From: Pelolinea sp.
GTDB lineage: Bacteria; Chloroflexota; Anaerolineae; Anaerolineales; Anaerolineaceae
Direction of reading: 5' to 3'
DNA length: 64,000 bases
Assembly (NCBI GenBank): GCA_012797975.1
Contig: JAAZOD010000009.1
Location: 62,001 to 126,000 of the forward strand
Part shown: in pieces, positions 9,301 through 16,510 of the stretch
How the letters are laid out: each line of letters begins with the position of its first letter
How positions within the stretch are numbered: position 1 is the stretch's first letter
The notes under the pieces: model-generated
The model's input: only the letters and a program-made list of their open reading frames with translations
The model's database searches: none
What the model was told of the DNA's origin: nothing
Translations under genes and position numbers: made by a program

Positions 9301-10158
9301 GGTAATGTTTAAATTTGGATAGGTTATTCGCCAAAATAAACGGCTGGCTGATAATTCAAGCGTAATTTCTTGCTGAGGAAGTTTCAGAATAACAGCTGTG
9401 TCTTCTGAATAAGGCGCCACTTGCAGGTAGGGTTTAATCCAATGTTGCTTGCTGTCCTCACGGCATTCCCACCACTCCGCGAAACCGCTAACGATGTACT
9501 CCGGCAAGTCAACCTCATCCATACCGAGAATGGCGCCGTAATTATCCAATGCATGTCGCGCCAACTTGCAGCTCTCTGAAAAGAATTCCACACCCAGGTC
9601 ACCGCTGTTATTCAGAAAATCCAGTACCGGCGAATCGATGAAATAGGCATGTGTAAGCAGGTATTTCAATGTTTGTTTGACCGGTGCTTCCCTTAGAGCC
9701 GGTCGCTCAACTGCCGGCAGCACCATTCTTTCAAAATAATCCGGTAAGGAATGAGAGGGAATGCCTCCCTGAAAGCGAATCGAAGTAACGTATGGTTTGG
9801 AATTGTCCTCAAAATCGAAGACCTTGAGTCCGTGTTCTTTAGCGAGAGATTTAAAATTCTTATGCCAGCTGTGGTAAAGATATTGTTTGTTTACGCCGAT
9901 CGCATCCGCAAACGCCTGCCAGTAATTCTGTTCATTATTATAGCTAGCGAAGCTGGCCATGAATGTCAACAGTGTAAGCGGAAATTTCAGCGTGAGAATA
10001 TCAGTAGCGTTACCCAACCCGTTTTTTTGGATCAACGCCTTTACCTCACCGCTCATGTCGTCCAAGTCACTAGCCGAAATAGATATTTCCCCGATAAATC
10101 CCAACTGATGATCGAAATATGGCGTCAGCCTTTTTTCCCACTGTTCTAAAGTGCTCAT
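6322..10158 (-). CDS. Giant uncharacterised defence-island protein with C-terminal C2H2 zinc finger (1278 aa)
   Basis: Not assignable to a named family by eye. The N-terminal roughly 170 residues are helical (LYHSWHKNFKSLAKEHGLKVF). The middle, about 230-880, is rich in alternating beta strands with Gly/Pro turns, as in tandem Ig-like sandwiches. Residues about 890-1190 look like an all-helical repeat region. The last 50 residues hold a classical zinc finger (C1230, C1233, H1246, H1251). The start has a GGGG-type ribosome site and the stop is 18 nt before the giant helicase gene, so the two are probably one operon and one system. A large partner next to a DUF1998 helicase recalls two-gene Druantia type III (DruH-DruE), but homology to DruH is a guess. 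Both giant ORFs are intact although their neighbours are not. Confidence 0.7.
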   Translation of the reverse strand: MSTLEQWEKRLTPYFDHQLGFIGEISISASDLDDMSGEVKALIQKNGLGNATDILTLKFPLTLLTFMASFASYNNEQNYWQAFADAIGVNKQYLYHSWHKNFKSLAKEHGLKVFDFEDNSKPYVTSIRFQGGIPSHSLPDYFERMVLPAVERPALREAPVKQTLKYLLTHAYFIDSPVLDFLNNSGDLGVEFFSESCKLARHALDNYGAILGMDEVDLPEYIVSGFAEWWECREDSKQHWIKPYLQVAPYSEDTAVILKLPQQEITLELSASRLFWRITYPNLNITQKRPCRVSRSRQSMVIEKDYLSIPEALEGIEVSLNAIQAETDEEKELRRWNLPFIQSAGRTPIVAFNEKGNQINSMRQLPAEALYLLTPADSEMIFDGKSRQIEVLIPLVGAWEDWKIDYLDLSQAWSLMLVRDGQPLGDVIPIQGVIAQPELTGGHLFQFQDQDDPLYTAELPNLSIPLASGKDQKARLSSWNVYIHSLWETDPQIDTNTRLSDFIDQMEIKNDRGIFPLKYILGENAAGTYEIRASGPRGLTGTFRIRVWPKIFVIGHSLKLTELEQNPKPSVFSLRLQDGAVCEIQAGFEGVGLIQNAGVWQVSVPPESNRVQLNLTKASSSGGMVRVPITIPLARLRWGLAIEKDPVEWGQALIHLSIDQIRQADSASIHLEMYGLNALFNQIKVRLVDVGETETMLQEVNLIHTDFTKDWMRVTLGQFSDSIRAIHSLGRFVLVYTPAGTDTQPIHFPLLEVSRALEITDVELMPVSVTSWKLTWREDHPLKNRRVMLRPAWQPWQESWEYKIPDQARGEFMLENISLPPSRYHLYFYIMPSYEDPLAEPPQALEPVQIDLCTPQERIEVLSEDCPNHNERFKNQVEIANIQDSLGDEKGRDETLSKAAVNIIHLTNPSLLTRTIKWISSKNIEKSIKSFFFSRMFHAAIVETMLKNYQLRSRAMVEYLAFTSEVKTIPTDSAKLLLGRVNDPLTIASCLRQLLKKEDDELLNIIVKMMHEARLSERDAVELLSNNPIWAMEKVAKLTPSSYADRLVAGLLPKVALMEELSGDDRLQEWMIRALPYENDDQLILVYLENLFKKNIPFRFESLMKVYLAGKIAEEDVMKFLSHDPKISLEVLHTAPEHEAHQLWINRLIEKYPSAAGIVRPGSILMTPFGQATIQTIENCEGVCVDQIQFGEPDFYLKAVVGSDDERIHLLINYHDMTINIEGKSKIWKCGRCDYMNPSQDKVMKHSRSKHSLVSLVPLTLPISFENQEIQVMIEKSE

Positions 10159-10177
10159 TTTGCCCCTAACCGATAAT

Positions 10178-10357
10178 TCATATTAACCGTTCTTGTTTGA
10201 TCTCCGCAGGCGCACGATTCAACGCGTTGTCATAATATAGTTTTAACTTGGGATCCTCCTGCAAGGCTTGCTCAGGCAAGCGTTCCGTTTTATTGGCAGA
10301 GATTAATTGGATAACTTCTGTTACAGCTTCAAACAGGATTAAATCACGATATTTCAT
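10178..10357 (-). pseudogene. 59-codon remnant, possibly the N-terminus of a large island ATPase
   Basis: A short open frame starts at ATG 10357 and ends at TGA 10178-10180, 19 nt before the 1278-aa gene. It begins MKYRDLILFEAVTEVIQL. This resembles, from memory, the opening of a family of very large ATPases in BREX-like islands (DUF6079 type: MKY-DL--FE--E-VIQL). The second half (EDPKLKLYYDNALNRAP) does not continue that pattern, which suggests an internal deletion joining the two ends of a much longer gene. It may still be translated as a small peptide. The family assignment is low-confidence. Confidence 0.4.
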
Positions 10358-10372
10358 TAGATCACCTGCCCT

Positions 10373-11726
10373 TCAAGTATAAGGATTAATTCTGTCACCA
10401 ATCTGATTGGGAGTTTTTTCGTCAGATAGAATGATAAGGTGAACACGAGCTCTTGAGCAACCTACATACATCACCATGTCATGATTATAATTCGTGTGAT
10501 TATCGATTTCTGCAAGGATTACTACCTTTTTTTCGAGTCCTTTGAACTTATAAACACTGGTTGCCTGGATCTTGGACCTTTGATCGGGAGATTGGTTTGT
10601 TAGAATAGTTAAATAGATAGCCTTCTTCTTTCAACAAAGGATAAAGAGCAATCCAATAGTTTTCTTTAAAGTCCTGCCCCTCATCAACAATGATGACATC
10701 ATAAACAGGTCCGATCTCATCTGTGACCCCAAGCAATGCATTCGGAAGAACCACATCATAGAGATCTCCCATCTCTTTAGTGTATTGCAAAGTAAATCCA
10801 GCTTGTTTCAAAGCCACTCTGCAAATATCATGAAATGTGTACACTTCGATTGTATCAGGCAGTTTTTTCCGTAGATCTTCAGATAGAGCTTTATTGAAAC
10901 AGAGTAGTAAAACACTCATTCCAAGGTCAGAAAACTGTTGAGCTTTACGGGTAGCCAGCATTGTCTTGCCTGATCCTGCACAGCCAGCAATAGCAACACG
11001 CTTGCGCTCCCCAAGTAATGATAAAGCAATGTATTGTTGTTCGGTGGGCTTAATTAGCTGCCGGTCTTCAATTTCCAGTTCCATACCTAATGGGGATAAA
11101 AACTCGAATGAATTTGTAAGCAAGCCCTCAATAATCTGCATCCGATCAAGGCCAGGTGCACCATCTTTAATGTTTTCCCCAAAACAATGTATAAAAACCC
11201 TTTTTATAGTTGATGCAATATCATTCAAATCATTTGCGTCTATGATTATTTCTCGAGGTAGATCTGGTTTAAATGATTGACCGGATTTGAGATACACATC
11301 AGGGAAACAGATAGCATGCCAGATATTAAATTTTCGTTGAGGCCAACCAGGGAGCTGTTCAAGTTTATTTCTAATCTCATAATGGTTACGCCGGCCCTGG
11401 ACTATAGGATCCTTAATTTTATGCGTCTCACCATCCCGACTTTGGCTGTACCACTGGCCATTCTCTGCATCATATTGGATTCCCCCACCCTTGACCTCTA
11501 GGATAAGCACGCCCAAATCGGGATGCGCAATAATGAAATCCGCTTCATCCTCGTTTACACCATTTTGTTTTTGGTAACCTTGTCAGTGCATACTGTAAAA
11601 AACTTGGTATTTATCAGGTAAGTCCTTTAGCACTTCAAAAACATGAAGTTCAGCTCGTCGCAAGGGATCATCCAGAGAACGGGCAACCTCTCTGCCAGTT
11701 TCATATACAACGATGTGTGCTCCTTG
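10373..11726 (-). pseudogene. Degraded NERD-domain / UvrD-like superfamily 1 helicase
   Basis: The protein is recognisable across the span but broken in at least four ways. No start codon exists in frame before the N-terminal segment (RSLDDPLRRAELHVFEVLKD). An in-frame TGA at 11585-11583 interrupts YSMH*QGYQKQNGVNEDEADF, where NERD proteins often have Trp. After the NERD core (LGVLILEVKGG), Walker A (AGCAGSGKTMLA) and motif II (IIVDEGQDF), the frame shifts near 10600. The segment carrying helicase motifs III-IV appears deleted. The C-terminal motifs KFKGLEKKVVILAE and MYVGCSRAR follow in another frame to the TGA at 10375-10373. NERD-helicase fusions are common in defence islands; this one is presumably non-functional. 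Confidence 0.8.
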
Positions 11727-11869
11727 TCAGTCAATTTCTCAGCCAGGAGGTTACCATAGTATTGAAATTCGTAATACAGTTGGGATTCTTTCTTCCGCGT
11801 TTTACGTGCTTGCAGCATGTCCGCGGCTACTATAAAACTTGAAATTTTTTGATTCATTATGCTTTTCAA
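11627..11869 (-). CDS. Truncated small ORF (80 codons) fused out of frame into the NERD pseudogene
   Basis: The first 57 residues look like a real helical protein (KESQLYYEFQYYGNLLAEKL, then LYMKLAER). The last 20 codons (PVLWMIPCDELNFMFLKC) are the NERD gene read in the wrong frame. The simplest reading is that a deletion removed the 3' end of this gene together with the start of the NERD-helicase gene. Function unknown. It is the first gene of the minus-strand island, about 400 nt from yprB. Confidence 0.45.
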   Translation of the reverse strand: MKSIMNQKISSFIVAADMLQARKTRKKESQLYYEFQYYGNLLAEKLTDKEHTSLYMKLAERLPVLWMIPCDELNFMFLKC

Positions 11870-12077
11870 TACTGCACGATAGTGTTATTCCCTTTTAACA
11901 ACAAAACAGATTATTGGCTAATCAACTGTGGATTAATTTCGTGCCAATTACTCACACTGACCTTTAATTTGGTTGGCCAGGAAATCAGTTCTGTATATAA
12001 AATTCTCGATCACCCACGATTTATGCAAATCAGAAAAGTTCATTGCGACATACCAATTGATTGACCTTGCTTTGAAC

Positions 12078-12111
12078 AGACCCTTCGATCGCTGCGCTCT
12101 CTCAGGGTGAC
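12078..12111 (-). repeat. REP-like short palindromic element
   Basis: On the minus strand the element runs from GTCACCCTGAGAGAGCGCAG to GATCGAAGGGTCT, with ACCCT/AGGGT ends that can pair. Elements beginning CACCCTGAG and ending GAAGGGTC are scattered through intergenic DNA of many bacteria. I know this pattern from general experience; copy number in this genome cannot be seen from one window. Confidence 0.55.
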
Positions 12112-12231
12112 ATAATAACATAGTCGTGGCGGTGTCAGCTAGCCATCTGTCCACCCACGAAATTGAATAAAATAGTTGAAAGTACCTAATAAAGTAAGCT
12201 AGCTATTCTCTTTCCATGTAGCCAAAAAGTA

Positions 12232-12258
12232 TTGATTTTTATTGTAAAATAGTATAAA
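12232..12258 (+). promoter_or_regulatory. Promoter of yprB, probably leaderless
   Basis: TTGATT (12232-12237), a 15-nt spacer and TATAAA (12253-12258) lie so close to the ATG at 12265 that transcription should begin at or within 1-2 nt of the start codon. No Shine-Dalgarno sequence precedes the ATG. Confidence 0.45.
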
Positions 12259-12264
12259 AGTTCT

Positions 12265-13491
12265 ATGAATAGCTTATTGGATCAGTTGAAATCGCTGGGT
12301 GTTGAGCTGGGGAAAGACAAAAAAGAATATAAAACGCGCGAACCGGTGGATCTGTGCTCCGTTTTGGGCGGTGAATGGCTGGAAACACCCTATGGCCGCA
12401 CTTTGCACATCCGGCAAACCTTTCCTGCATATACAATGCAGGGAAACATTCCGTTATACTGTACCCAGGTCGATCCGGCCGTGTTTGATCTGTTCAATGT
12501 TGCCCAGATACTGGATGATTCTGCAGCATCCCCCACCCAAATCTGCTTCTTTGATACCGAAACCAGCAGTTTGAACCTTGGCAGCGGTGCTTTCGTGTTC
12601 CTGACCGGCTTCAGCCATTATCTTGCAGATGGAAATCTGGGCGTTGACCAGTTCTTTCTGCCGCATCCCGCCGAAGAACGGGCTTTCATCCATGCCGTTC
12701 AGGAATTTCTGGGCCAGTTCACCATTCTTTCCTCATATAACGGAAAGAGTTTTGATGTGCCCATGCTGCGCTCGCGTTTCATTTTCAATGACATGCAAGA
12801 TAATGGGTTGGAAAAGACCCATCTTGACCTGCTGTTCCTGGCGCGCGCTTTGTGGAAGAGGCGACTGGAATCCTGCCGGCTGGTGGAAGTGGAACGTTCC
12901 ATTTTGCATTTCCAGAGGAGCGGCGAAGATGTGCCGGGTTGGCTGGTCCCCATTCTGTACCAGGATTACCTGCGCGAGGGCGATGCCAACCCGCTGCAGA
13001 GTGTGATTTATCATAATTCCCAAGATGTGATCTCGCTAGCAGCTCTGTTCAATGTGATCCATGCCATGCTGGACCAGGAATCTGCTTCTCCGCTTGAATT
13101 TCCTGATGATTATGCTGCACTGGCCGCTTTATATGAGAAACTGGGCAATCATCAGCAGGCGGAGATGTATTTCCATGCCTATTTTTCTGCAGTACGGACT
13201 TCCGCTGACCCTGAAGTGATGTATGATTATGCTTGGCAACAGCGCAGAAAGGAAAACTGGTCTGAAGCAGTGCAGTATTGGGCTCAAGCAGCCGAACAGG
13301 AGCATCTGCCTTCCATGGTGGAGCTTGCCAAGTACTATGAACACCAGGAAAAAGATGTCCAGCGGGCAGTTCAGTGGCTGGAAAGGATCAGCAGGCATGA
13401 TATGGTTGCCCGTAGACAGGTAAAAGACGATCTGGCGAAACGAGCGCAACGTTTGGAGAGAAAGGGATTGAAAAATGACAAAGATCGATGA
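12265..13491 (+). CDS. YprB-like RNase H-fold 3'-5' exonuclease with TPR tail (408 aa)
   Basis: A predicted nuclease of the DnaQ-like superfamily. The first acidic motif is DTE at residues 97-99 (CFFDTETSSL), then YNGKSFDVPMLRSRF with the second Asp, HLDLLFLARALW, and YHNSQDVISL with the last Asp, matching the YprB ribonuclease H-like domain. After about residue 270 the chain becomes helical with TPR-like spacing (YAALAALYEKLGNHQQAEMYF). YprB proteins usually pair with a YprA helicase, whose tail is at 1-121. The stop overlaps the start of the DUF2007 gene by 17 nt. Substrate unknown; a role in DNA repair or mobile-DNA control is an inference. Confidence 0.85.
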   Translation: MNSLLDQLKSLGVELGKDKKEYKTREPVDLCSVLGGEWLETPYGRTLHIRQTFPAYTMQGNIPLYCTQVDPAVFDLFNVAQILDDSAASPTQICFFDTETSSLNLGSGAFVFLTGFSHYLADGNLGVDQFFLPHPAEERAFIHAVQEFLGQFTILSSYNGKSFDVPMLRSRFIFNDMQDNGLEKTHLDLLFLARALWKRRLESCRLVEVERSILHFQRSGEDVPGWLVPILYQDYLREGDANPLQSVIYHNSQDVISLAALFNVIHAMLDQESASPLEFPDDYAALAALYEKLGNHQQAEMYFHAYFSAVRTSADPEVMYDYAWQQRRKENWSEAVQYWAQAAEQEHLPSMVELAKYYEHQEKDVQRAVQWLERISRHDMVARRQVKDDLAKRAQRLERKGLKNDKDR

Positions 13492-13720
13492 TTTTGAAAG
13501 CGTTTACTCCGCTTCCGGTAGACTGGATGGCGAAATGATGAAGAACTTACTGGAATCCTTTGAAATTGAGTGTATTTTGCTTGGTGAAAGCGTTGGTTCC
13601 ACCTACGGGCTTACCGTTACCCCCGTCGGCAAGGTGGAGGTTATGGTGCGTTCCTCCGCTGTGGCAGAAGCCACCCGCATCATTCAGGAATATCAAAATG
13701 GCAAATTGGAGGGTGATTAG
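13475..13720 (+). CDS. DUF2007-type small protein (81 aa)
   Basis: The 81-residue sequence fits DUF2007, a small ferredoxin-like domain sometimes labelled a putative signal-transducing protein: ESVYSASGRLDGEMMKNLLE, GLTVTPVGKVEVMV, and a closing helix EATRIIQEYQ. The biochemical role is unknown. The ATG lies inside the last codons of yprB, which suggests translational coupling, and its stop overlaps the convergent mocA-like gene by 3 nt. Confidence 0.75.
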   Translation: MTKIDDFESVYSASGRLDGEMMKNLLESFEIECILLGESVGSTYGLTVTPVGKVEVMVRSSAVAEATRIIQEYQNGKLEGD

Positions 13721-14298
13721 CCCAGCTTTTGCATGTCTTCCGGAGTGTCAATATCCCATAGAAGGCGTGCATCGCCCCACTCCACCCGCTGCAAGGGGTA
13801 GCGGGAGAACAAATTTTTGCCTCCTTCTTCACCCTGCAATGTCAAAAAAGCGGAAAATGTTCTTCTTTTGAACAGGACAGGGTTGATCAGTTGTTCCCCG
13901 ATTGCTGGAGCAATGATATCGGCCGGTGAACCCTCCCCTGTCTGAATGATTTTTTGTATGAGTTCAGCCGTCAGGTACGGTTGGTCGCACAGAAAGATTA
14001 AAACACCTTCCGCGGCACGTGAAATGGCATTCAGTCCCGCTCTGATCGAACTGGCTTTTCCGCTCTTCCAGGATGTATTATAAACTATGCGCAAAGCAGG
14101 TTTATTTAGTGACTTCTTGATCAGCTCCGCATTGGAGCCCAGAACCAGCACTATATCTTCGATTCCGCTATCACGGATGGTCGAAATGGTGAAATCGAGC
14201 AGTGTGCTCTCCTGCCAGGGGAGCAACTGTTTGGGGGTGCCCAACCGCGCGGATTGGCCGGCAGCCAGAATGATGGCGGAAATCTGGTTACAATTCAC
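13717..14298 (-). CDS. mocA: Molybdenum cofactor cytidylyltransferase-like protein (MocA/MobA family, 193 aa)
   Basis: Transfers a nucleotide to molybdopterin; in this context probably makes the cytosine dinucleotide cofactor used by xanthine-dehydrogenase-type hydroxylases. The N-terminal signature AIILAAGQSARLGTPKQLL is typical of MocA-like nucleotidyltransferases, followed by LGSNAE, SIRAGLNAI and the metal-binding FLCDQPYLTAE; WDIDTPED lies near the C-terminus. It is the last gene of the Mo hydroxylase operon and its start overlaps the preceding Mo-subunit gene by 11 nt, which supports cofactor maturation for those enzymes. GTP versus CTP use cannot be decided from sequence alone. Confidence 0.88.
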   Translation of the reverse strand: MNCNQISAIILAAGQSARLGTPKQLLPWQESTLLDFTISTIRDSGIEDIVLVLGSNAELIKKSLNKPALRIVYNTSWKSGKASSIRAGLNAISRAAEGVLIFLCDQPYLTAELIQKIIQTGEGSPADIIAPAIGEQLINPVLFKRRTFSAFLTLQGEEGGKNLFSRYPLQRVEWGDARLLWDIDTPEDMQKLG

Positions 14299-16501
14299 CC
14301 AGACCCCGCAAGATCACTTCCTGCGTCAGCGGGAATTCATTGAACCACAGACCGGTGGCGGAATGCACGGCATCACAAACTGCTGCGGCAAAGGGCAAAA
14401 AGGGCATTTCTCCCATACCGCGCGCACCATTTGGCCCTAAGGGGTCGGGCGTTTCAACAATTAAAGCCAGTGTTTCTTGTGGAATATCTTTGATGGTAGG
14501 TACCAAATAGGTCGAAAAGCCAGTGCTTTTCACAATTCCCTTTCTTTGAACAAACTTTTCCATGCTGGCGTATCCCATGGCCTGGACGATGGCGCCTTCA
14601 ATTTGCCCTCTGACCTGTAATGGATTAATGGCCTTGCCAACATCATCCGCGCAGATGACGCGTTTATAGGTCATTTCCCCCGTACTTTTCCTGATCTCCA
14701 CTTCTACGGCCTCTGCTACATAACCATACGCAAAATTGGGGTAACATTCCCCGGTTTCGTGGTCAAAGGGACTGGTGGCAGGCGGGCGATAGGTAAAAGT
14801 GGCAATGGCAGGTCTTTCTTCAGCATGCCATTTTTCAAGTGCTGCCTGGGCAGCGCCAATGATGGAGTTGCCTGCCATAAAGGTCATGCGCGAAGCGGAA
14901 GCGCTGCCTGAATTGGGAGTTTGCGCCGTATCCGAAGCAACCAATTCCACCTTTTCGATATCCACATTCAAAGCCGATGCGGCGAACTGCCGGAAAGCGG
15001 AATGAGATCCCTGCCCCACATCAGCGCCGGCGTGGTGCAAAATGACTTTTTCGATCTCCGTTTTTCCATGCAGTTCAACGGTTGCCCAGCAATTTTCCTT
15101 CGCTCCAAATGAGAAGCCCACATTTTTGAATCCGGCAGCAAAACCAATCCCGTGTACAACATCAGGGTCATCCGTTTTCGGATGATTCTGCAGTTTCCAG
15201 CCCGCTTGCGTTTTTTCCCATCCAGCCGTCCGGGCGCATTCCTGCATGACCGTTTCAATGCTGATCCCTTTGGGCAAAGCGGTGCGTGTTGCCGTGGGCT
15301 GACCTTCCTGGATGGCATTCAGCATGCGCAGTTCCACCGGGTCCATTTTCAGCGCTTCAGCCAGTTTGTTCATTTGCATTTCCACCGCATAGCAACCTTG
15401 CGGACCACCAAACCCACGGAAAGCGCCGTTTGGAATGTTGTTGGTATACACCGAATAAGAGTCGATCTTGACATTAGGTACAAAGTAAGGGCCCGTCGAC
15501 AACAGCGTGGCATTCCCCTGCACTTTGGTGGAAGTGTAAGCATAGGCCCCCGCATCTGCGATCAACGTAGTTTCCACCGCCAGTAATTTACCGCTTTTGT
15601 TGACGCCCCATTTGGTATGAATGTAATATGGGTGGCGTTTGTGGTGCCCAATGATGGATTCTTCCCGGCTCCACACCGTTTTCACCGGGCGCTGGATGCC
15701 GTGTTGGTGCAAGTACAGGGTGGCCAGAGCCAGAACGATCTGCACAGACATATCTTCACGCCCCCCAAATGCACCTCCGATGGCAGGATAAATGACACGT
15801 ACCTTCTCCAGTGGCAAATTCAAGGCATGGGCGATCTGTTCCTGGTCTTCATGCGCCCACTGGCCACCTACCACCACAGTAACTCGGCCTTCATCATCGA
15901 TATAACTGATGCCGGCTTCAGGCTGCAGATAAGCATGCTCCTGGGCAGGGGTGGCATAATCGCTTTCAATGATTACATCCGCATCTTGAAAACCTTCATC
16001 GACATCCCCTTTCCGAACTTTATAATGCAGCAGGATATTTTGTTCTTTATCCGGGTGGATTTGGAATGCTCCCGGCTGCATAGCGGTGCGTGGGTCATCC
16101 AGAATGGGCAGATCTTCGTATTCCAGGCCAACCAGCCGGCTTGCTTTTTGGGCGATCTCTTCGGTTTCCGCGATCACCAGTGCTACCTGATCGCCGTAGA
16201 ACCGGACATGGTCGGCGTCTTTCTTTGCGGAACCGGGCCCGCATAGTACCGGTTGGTCGAAAATGCCCAATCCGTATTCATTGCAGGGCACATCTTTGGC
16301 GGTAAGCACTGCCAGAACGCCTGGATACGCTTCTGCTTTGGAAGTATCGACTCTCTTTAAAATGGCATGGGGTCTGCCGGCAAATACGATCTGCATTGAT
16401 GTCTGGTTGGGAAATGAAAAATCACTGGGATATTTCGCATGTCCTGTGACCTTGTCGATGGTGTCAAACCGAGGAACGGAATTTCCAATATAATTCGCCA
16501 T
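14288..16501 (-). CDS. Molybdopterin-binding subunit of a xanthine dehydrogenase-family hydroxylase, copy 1 (737 aa)
   Basis: The catalytic large subunit that hydroxylates a heterocycle or aldehyde carbon using water. It has the aldehyde oxidase/XDH N-terminal hammerhead (VTGHAKYPSDF) and the Mo-site loops GGQWAHEDQ, GGAFGGRED and AFRGFGGPQ. Close to the C-terminus is GARGMGEMP, whose Glu is the expected catalytic base. Length fits two-domain Mo subunits without fused FeS or FAD domains. An AGGAGG ribosome site lies 5 nt before the ATG. It is third in the operon after the second Mo subunit and the FAD/FeS protein, and is clearly paralogous to the former. The substrate cannot be named; purine-like compounds are plausible given the nearby SsnA-like gene. 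Confidence 0.92.
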   Translation of the reverse strand: MANYIGNSVPRFDTIDKVTGHAKYPSDFSFPNQTSMQIVFAGRPHAILKRVDTSKAEAYPGVLAVLTAKDVPCNEYGLGIFDQPVLCGPGSAKKDADHVRFYGDQVALVIAETEEIAQKASRLVGLEYEDLPILDDPRTAMQPGAFQIHPDKEQNILLHYKVRKGDVDEGFQDADVIIESDYATPAQEHAYLQPEAGISYIDDEGRVTVVVGGQWAHEDQEQIAHALNLPLEKVRVIYPAIGGAFGGREDMSVQIVLALATLYLHQHGIQRPVKTVWSREESIIGHHKRHPYYIHTKWGVNKSGKLLAVETTLIADAGAYAYTSTKVQGNATLLSTGPYFVPNVKIDSYSVYTNNIPNGAFRGFGGPQGCYAVEMQMNKLAEALKMDPVELRMLNAIQEGQPTATRTALPKGISIETVMQECARTAGWEKTQAGWKLQNHPKTDDPDVVHGIGFAAGFKNVGFSFGAKENCWATVELHGKTEIEKVILHHAGADVGQGSHSAFRQFAASALNVDIEKVELVASDTAQTPNSGSASASRMTFMAGNSIIGAAQAALEKWHAEERPAIATFTYRPPATSPFDHETGECYPNFAYGYVAEAVEVEIRKSTGEMTYKRVICADDVGKAINPLQVRGQIEGAIVQAMGYASMEKFVQRKGIVKSTGFSTYLVPTIKDIPQETLALIVETPDPLGPNGARGMGEMPFLPFAAAVCDAVHSATGLWFNEFPLTQEVILRGLGEL

Positions 16502-16510
16502 TCTTTCCTC

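Larger units (their letters stand above)
11870..12264. other. Intergenic boundary between the island and yprB
   Basis: About 395 nt without a supported gene. It contains the REP-like palindromic element at 12078-12111, an imperfect inverted pair (CGTGGCGGTG near 12126, CACCCACG near 12153), and the yprB promoter at the right end. No transposase, integrase or tRNA fragment is visible, so how the island arrived is unclear. Confidence 0.6.

Noticed and set aside
10548-11516. The 322-codon frame as an intact NERD-helicase gene
   Set aside because: It begins in the middle of the NERD domain at a TTG, and N- and C-terminal motifs lie outside it in other frames or beyond a stop codon. It is one piece of a pseudogene.
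122-12264. Insertion sequence or integrase responsible for the island
   Set aside because: No transposase, integrase, terminal inverted repeats or target duplication could be found on either strand.
15152-16246. Several + strand ORFs opposite the Mo subunit (144 and 209 codons)
   Set aside because: Shadow frames of a well-supported XDH-family gene, rich in rare-residue runs and without start signals.
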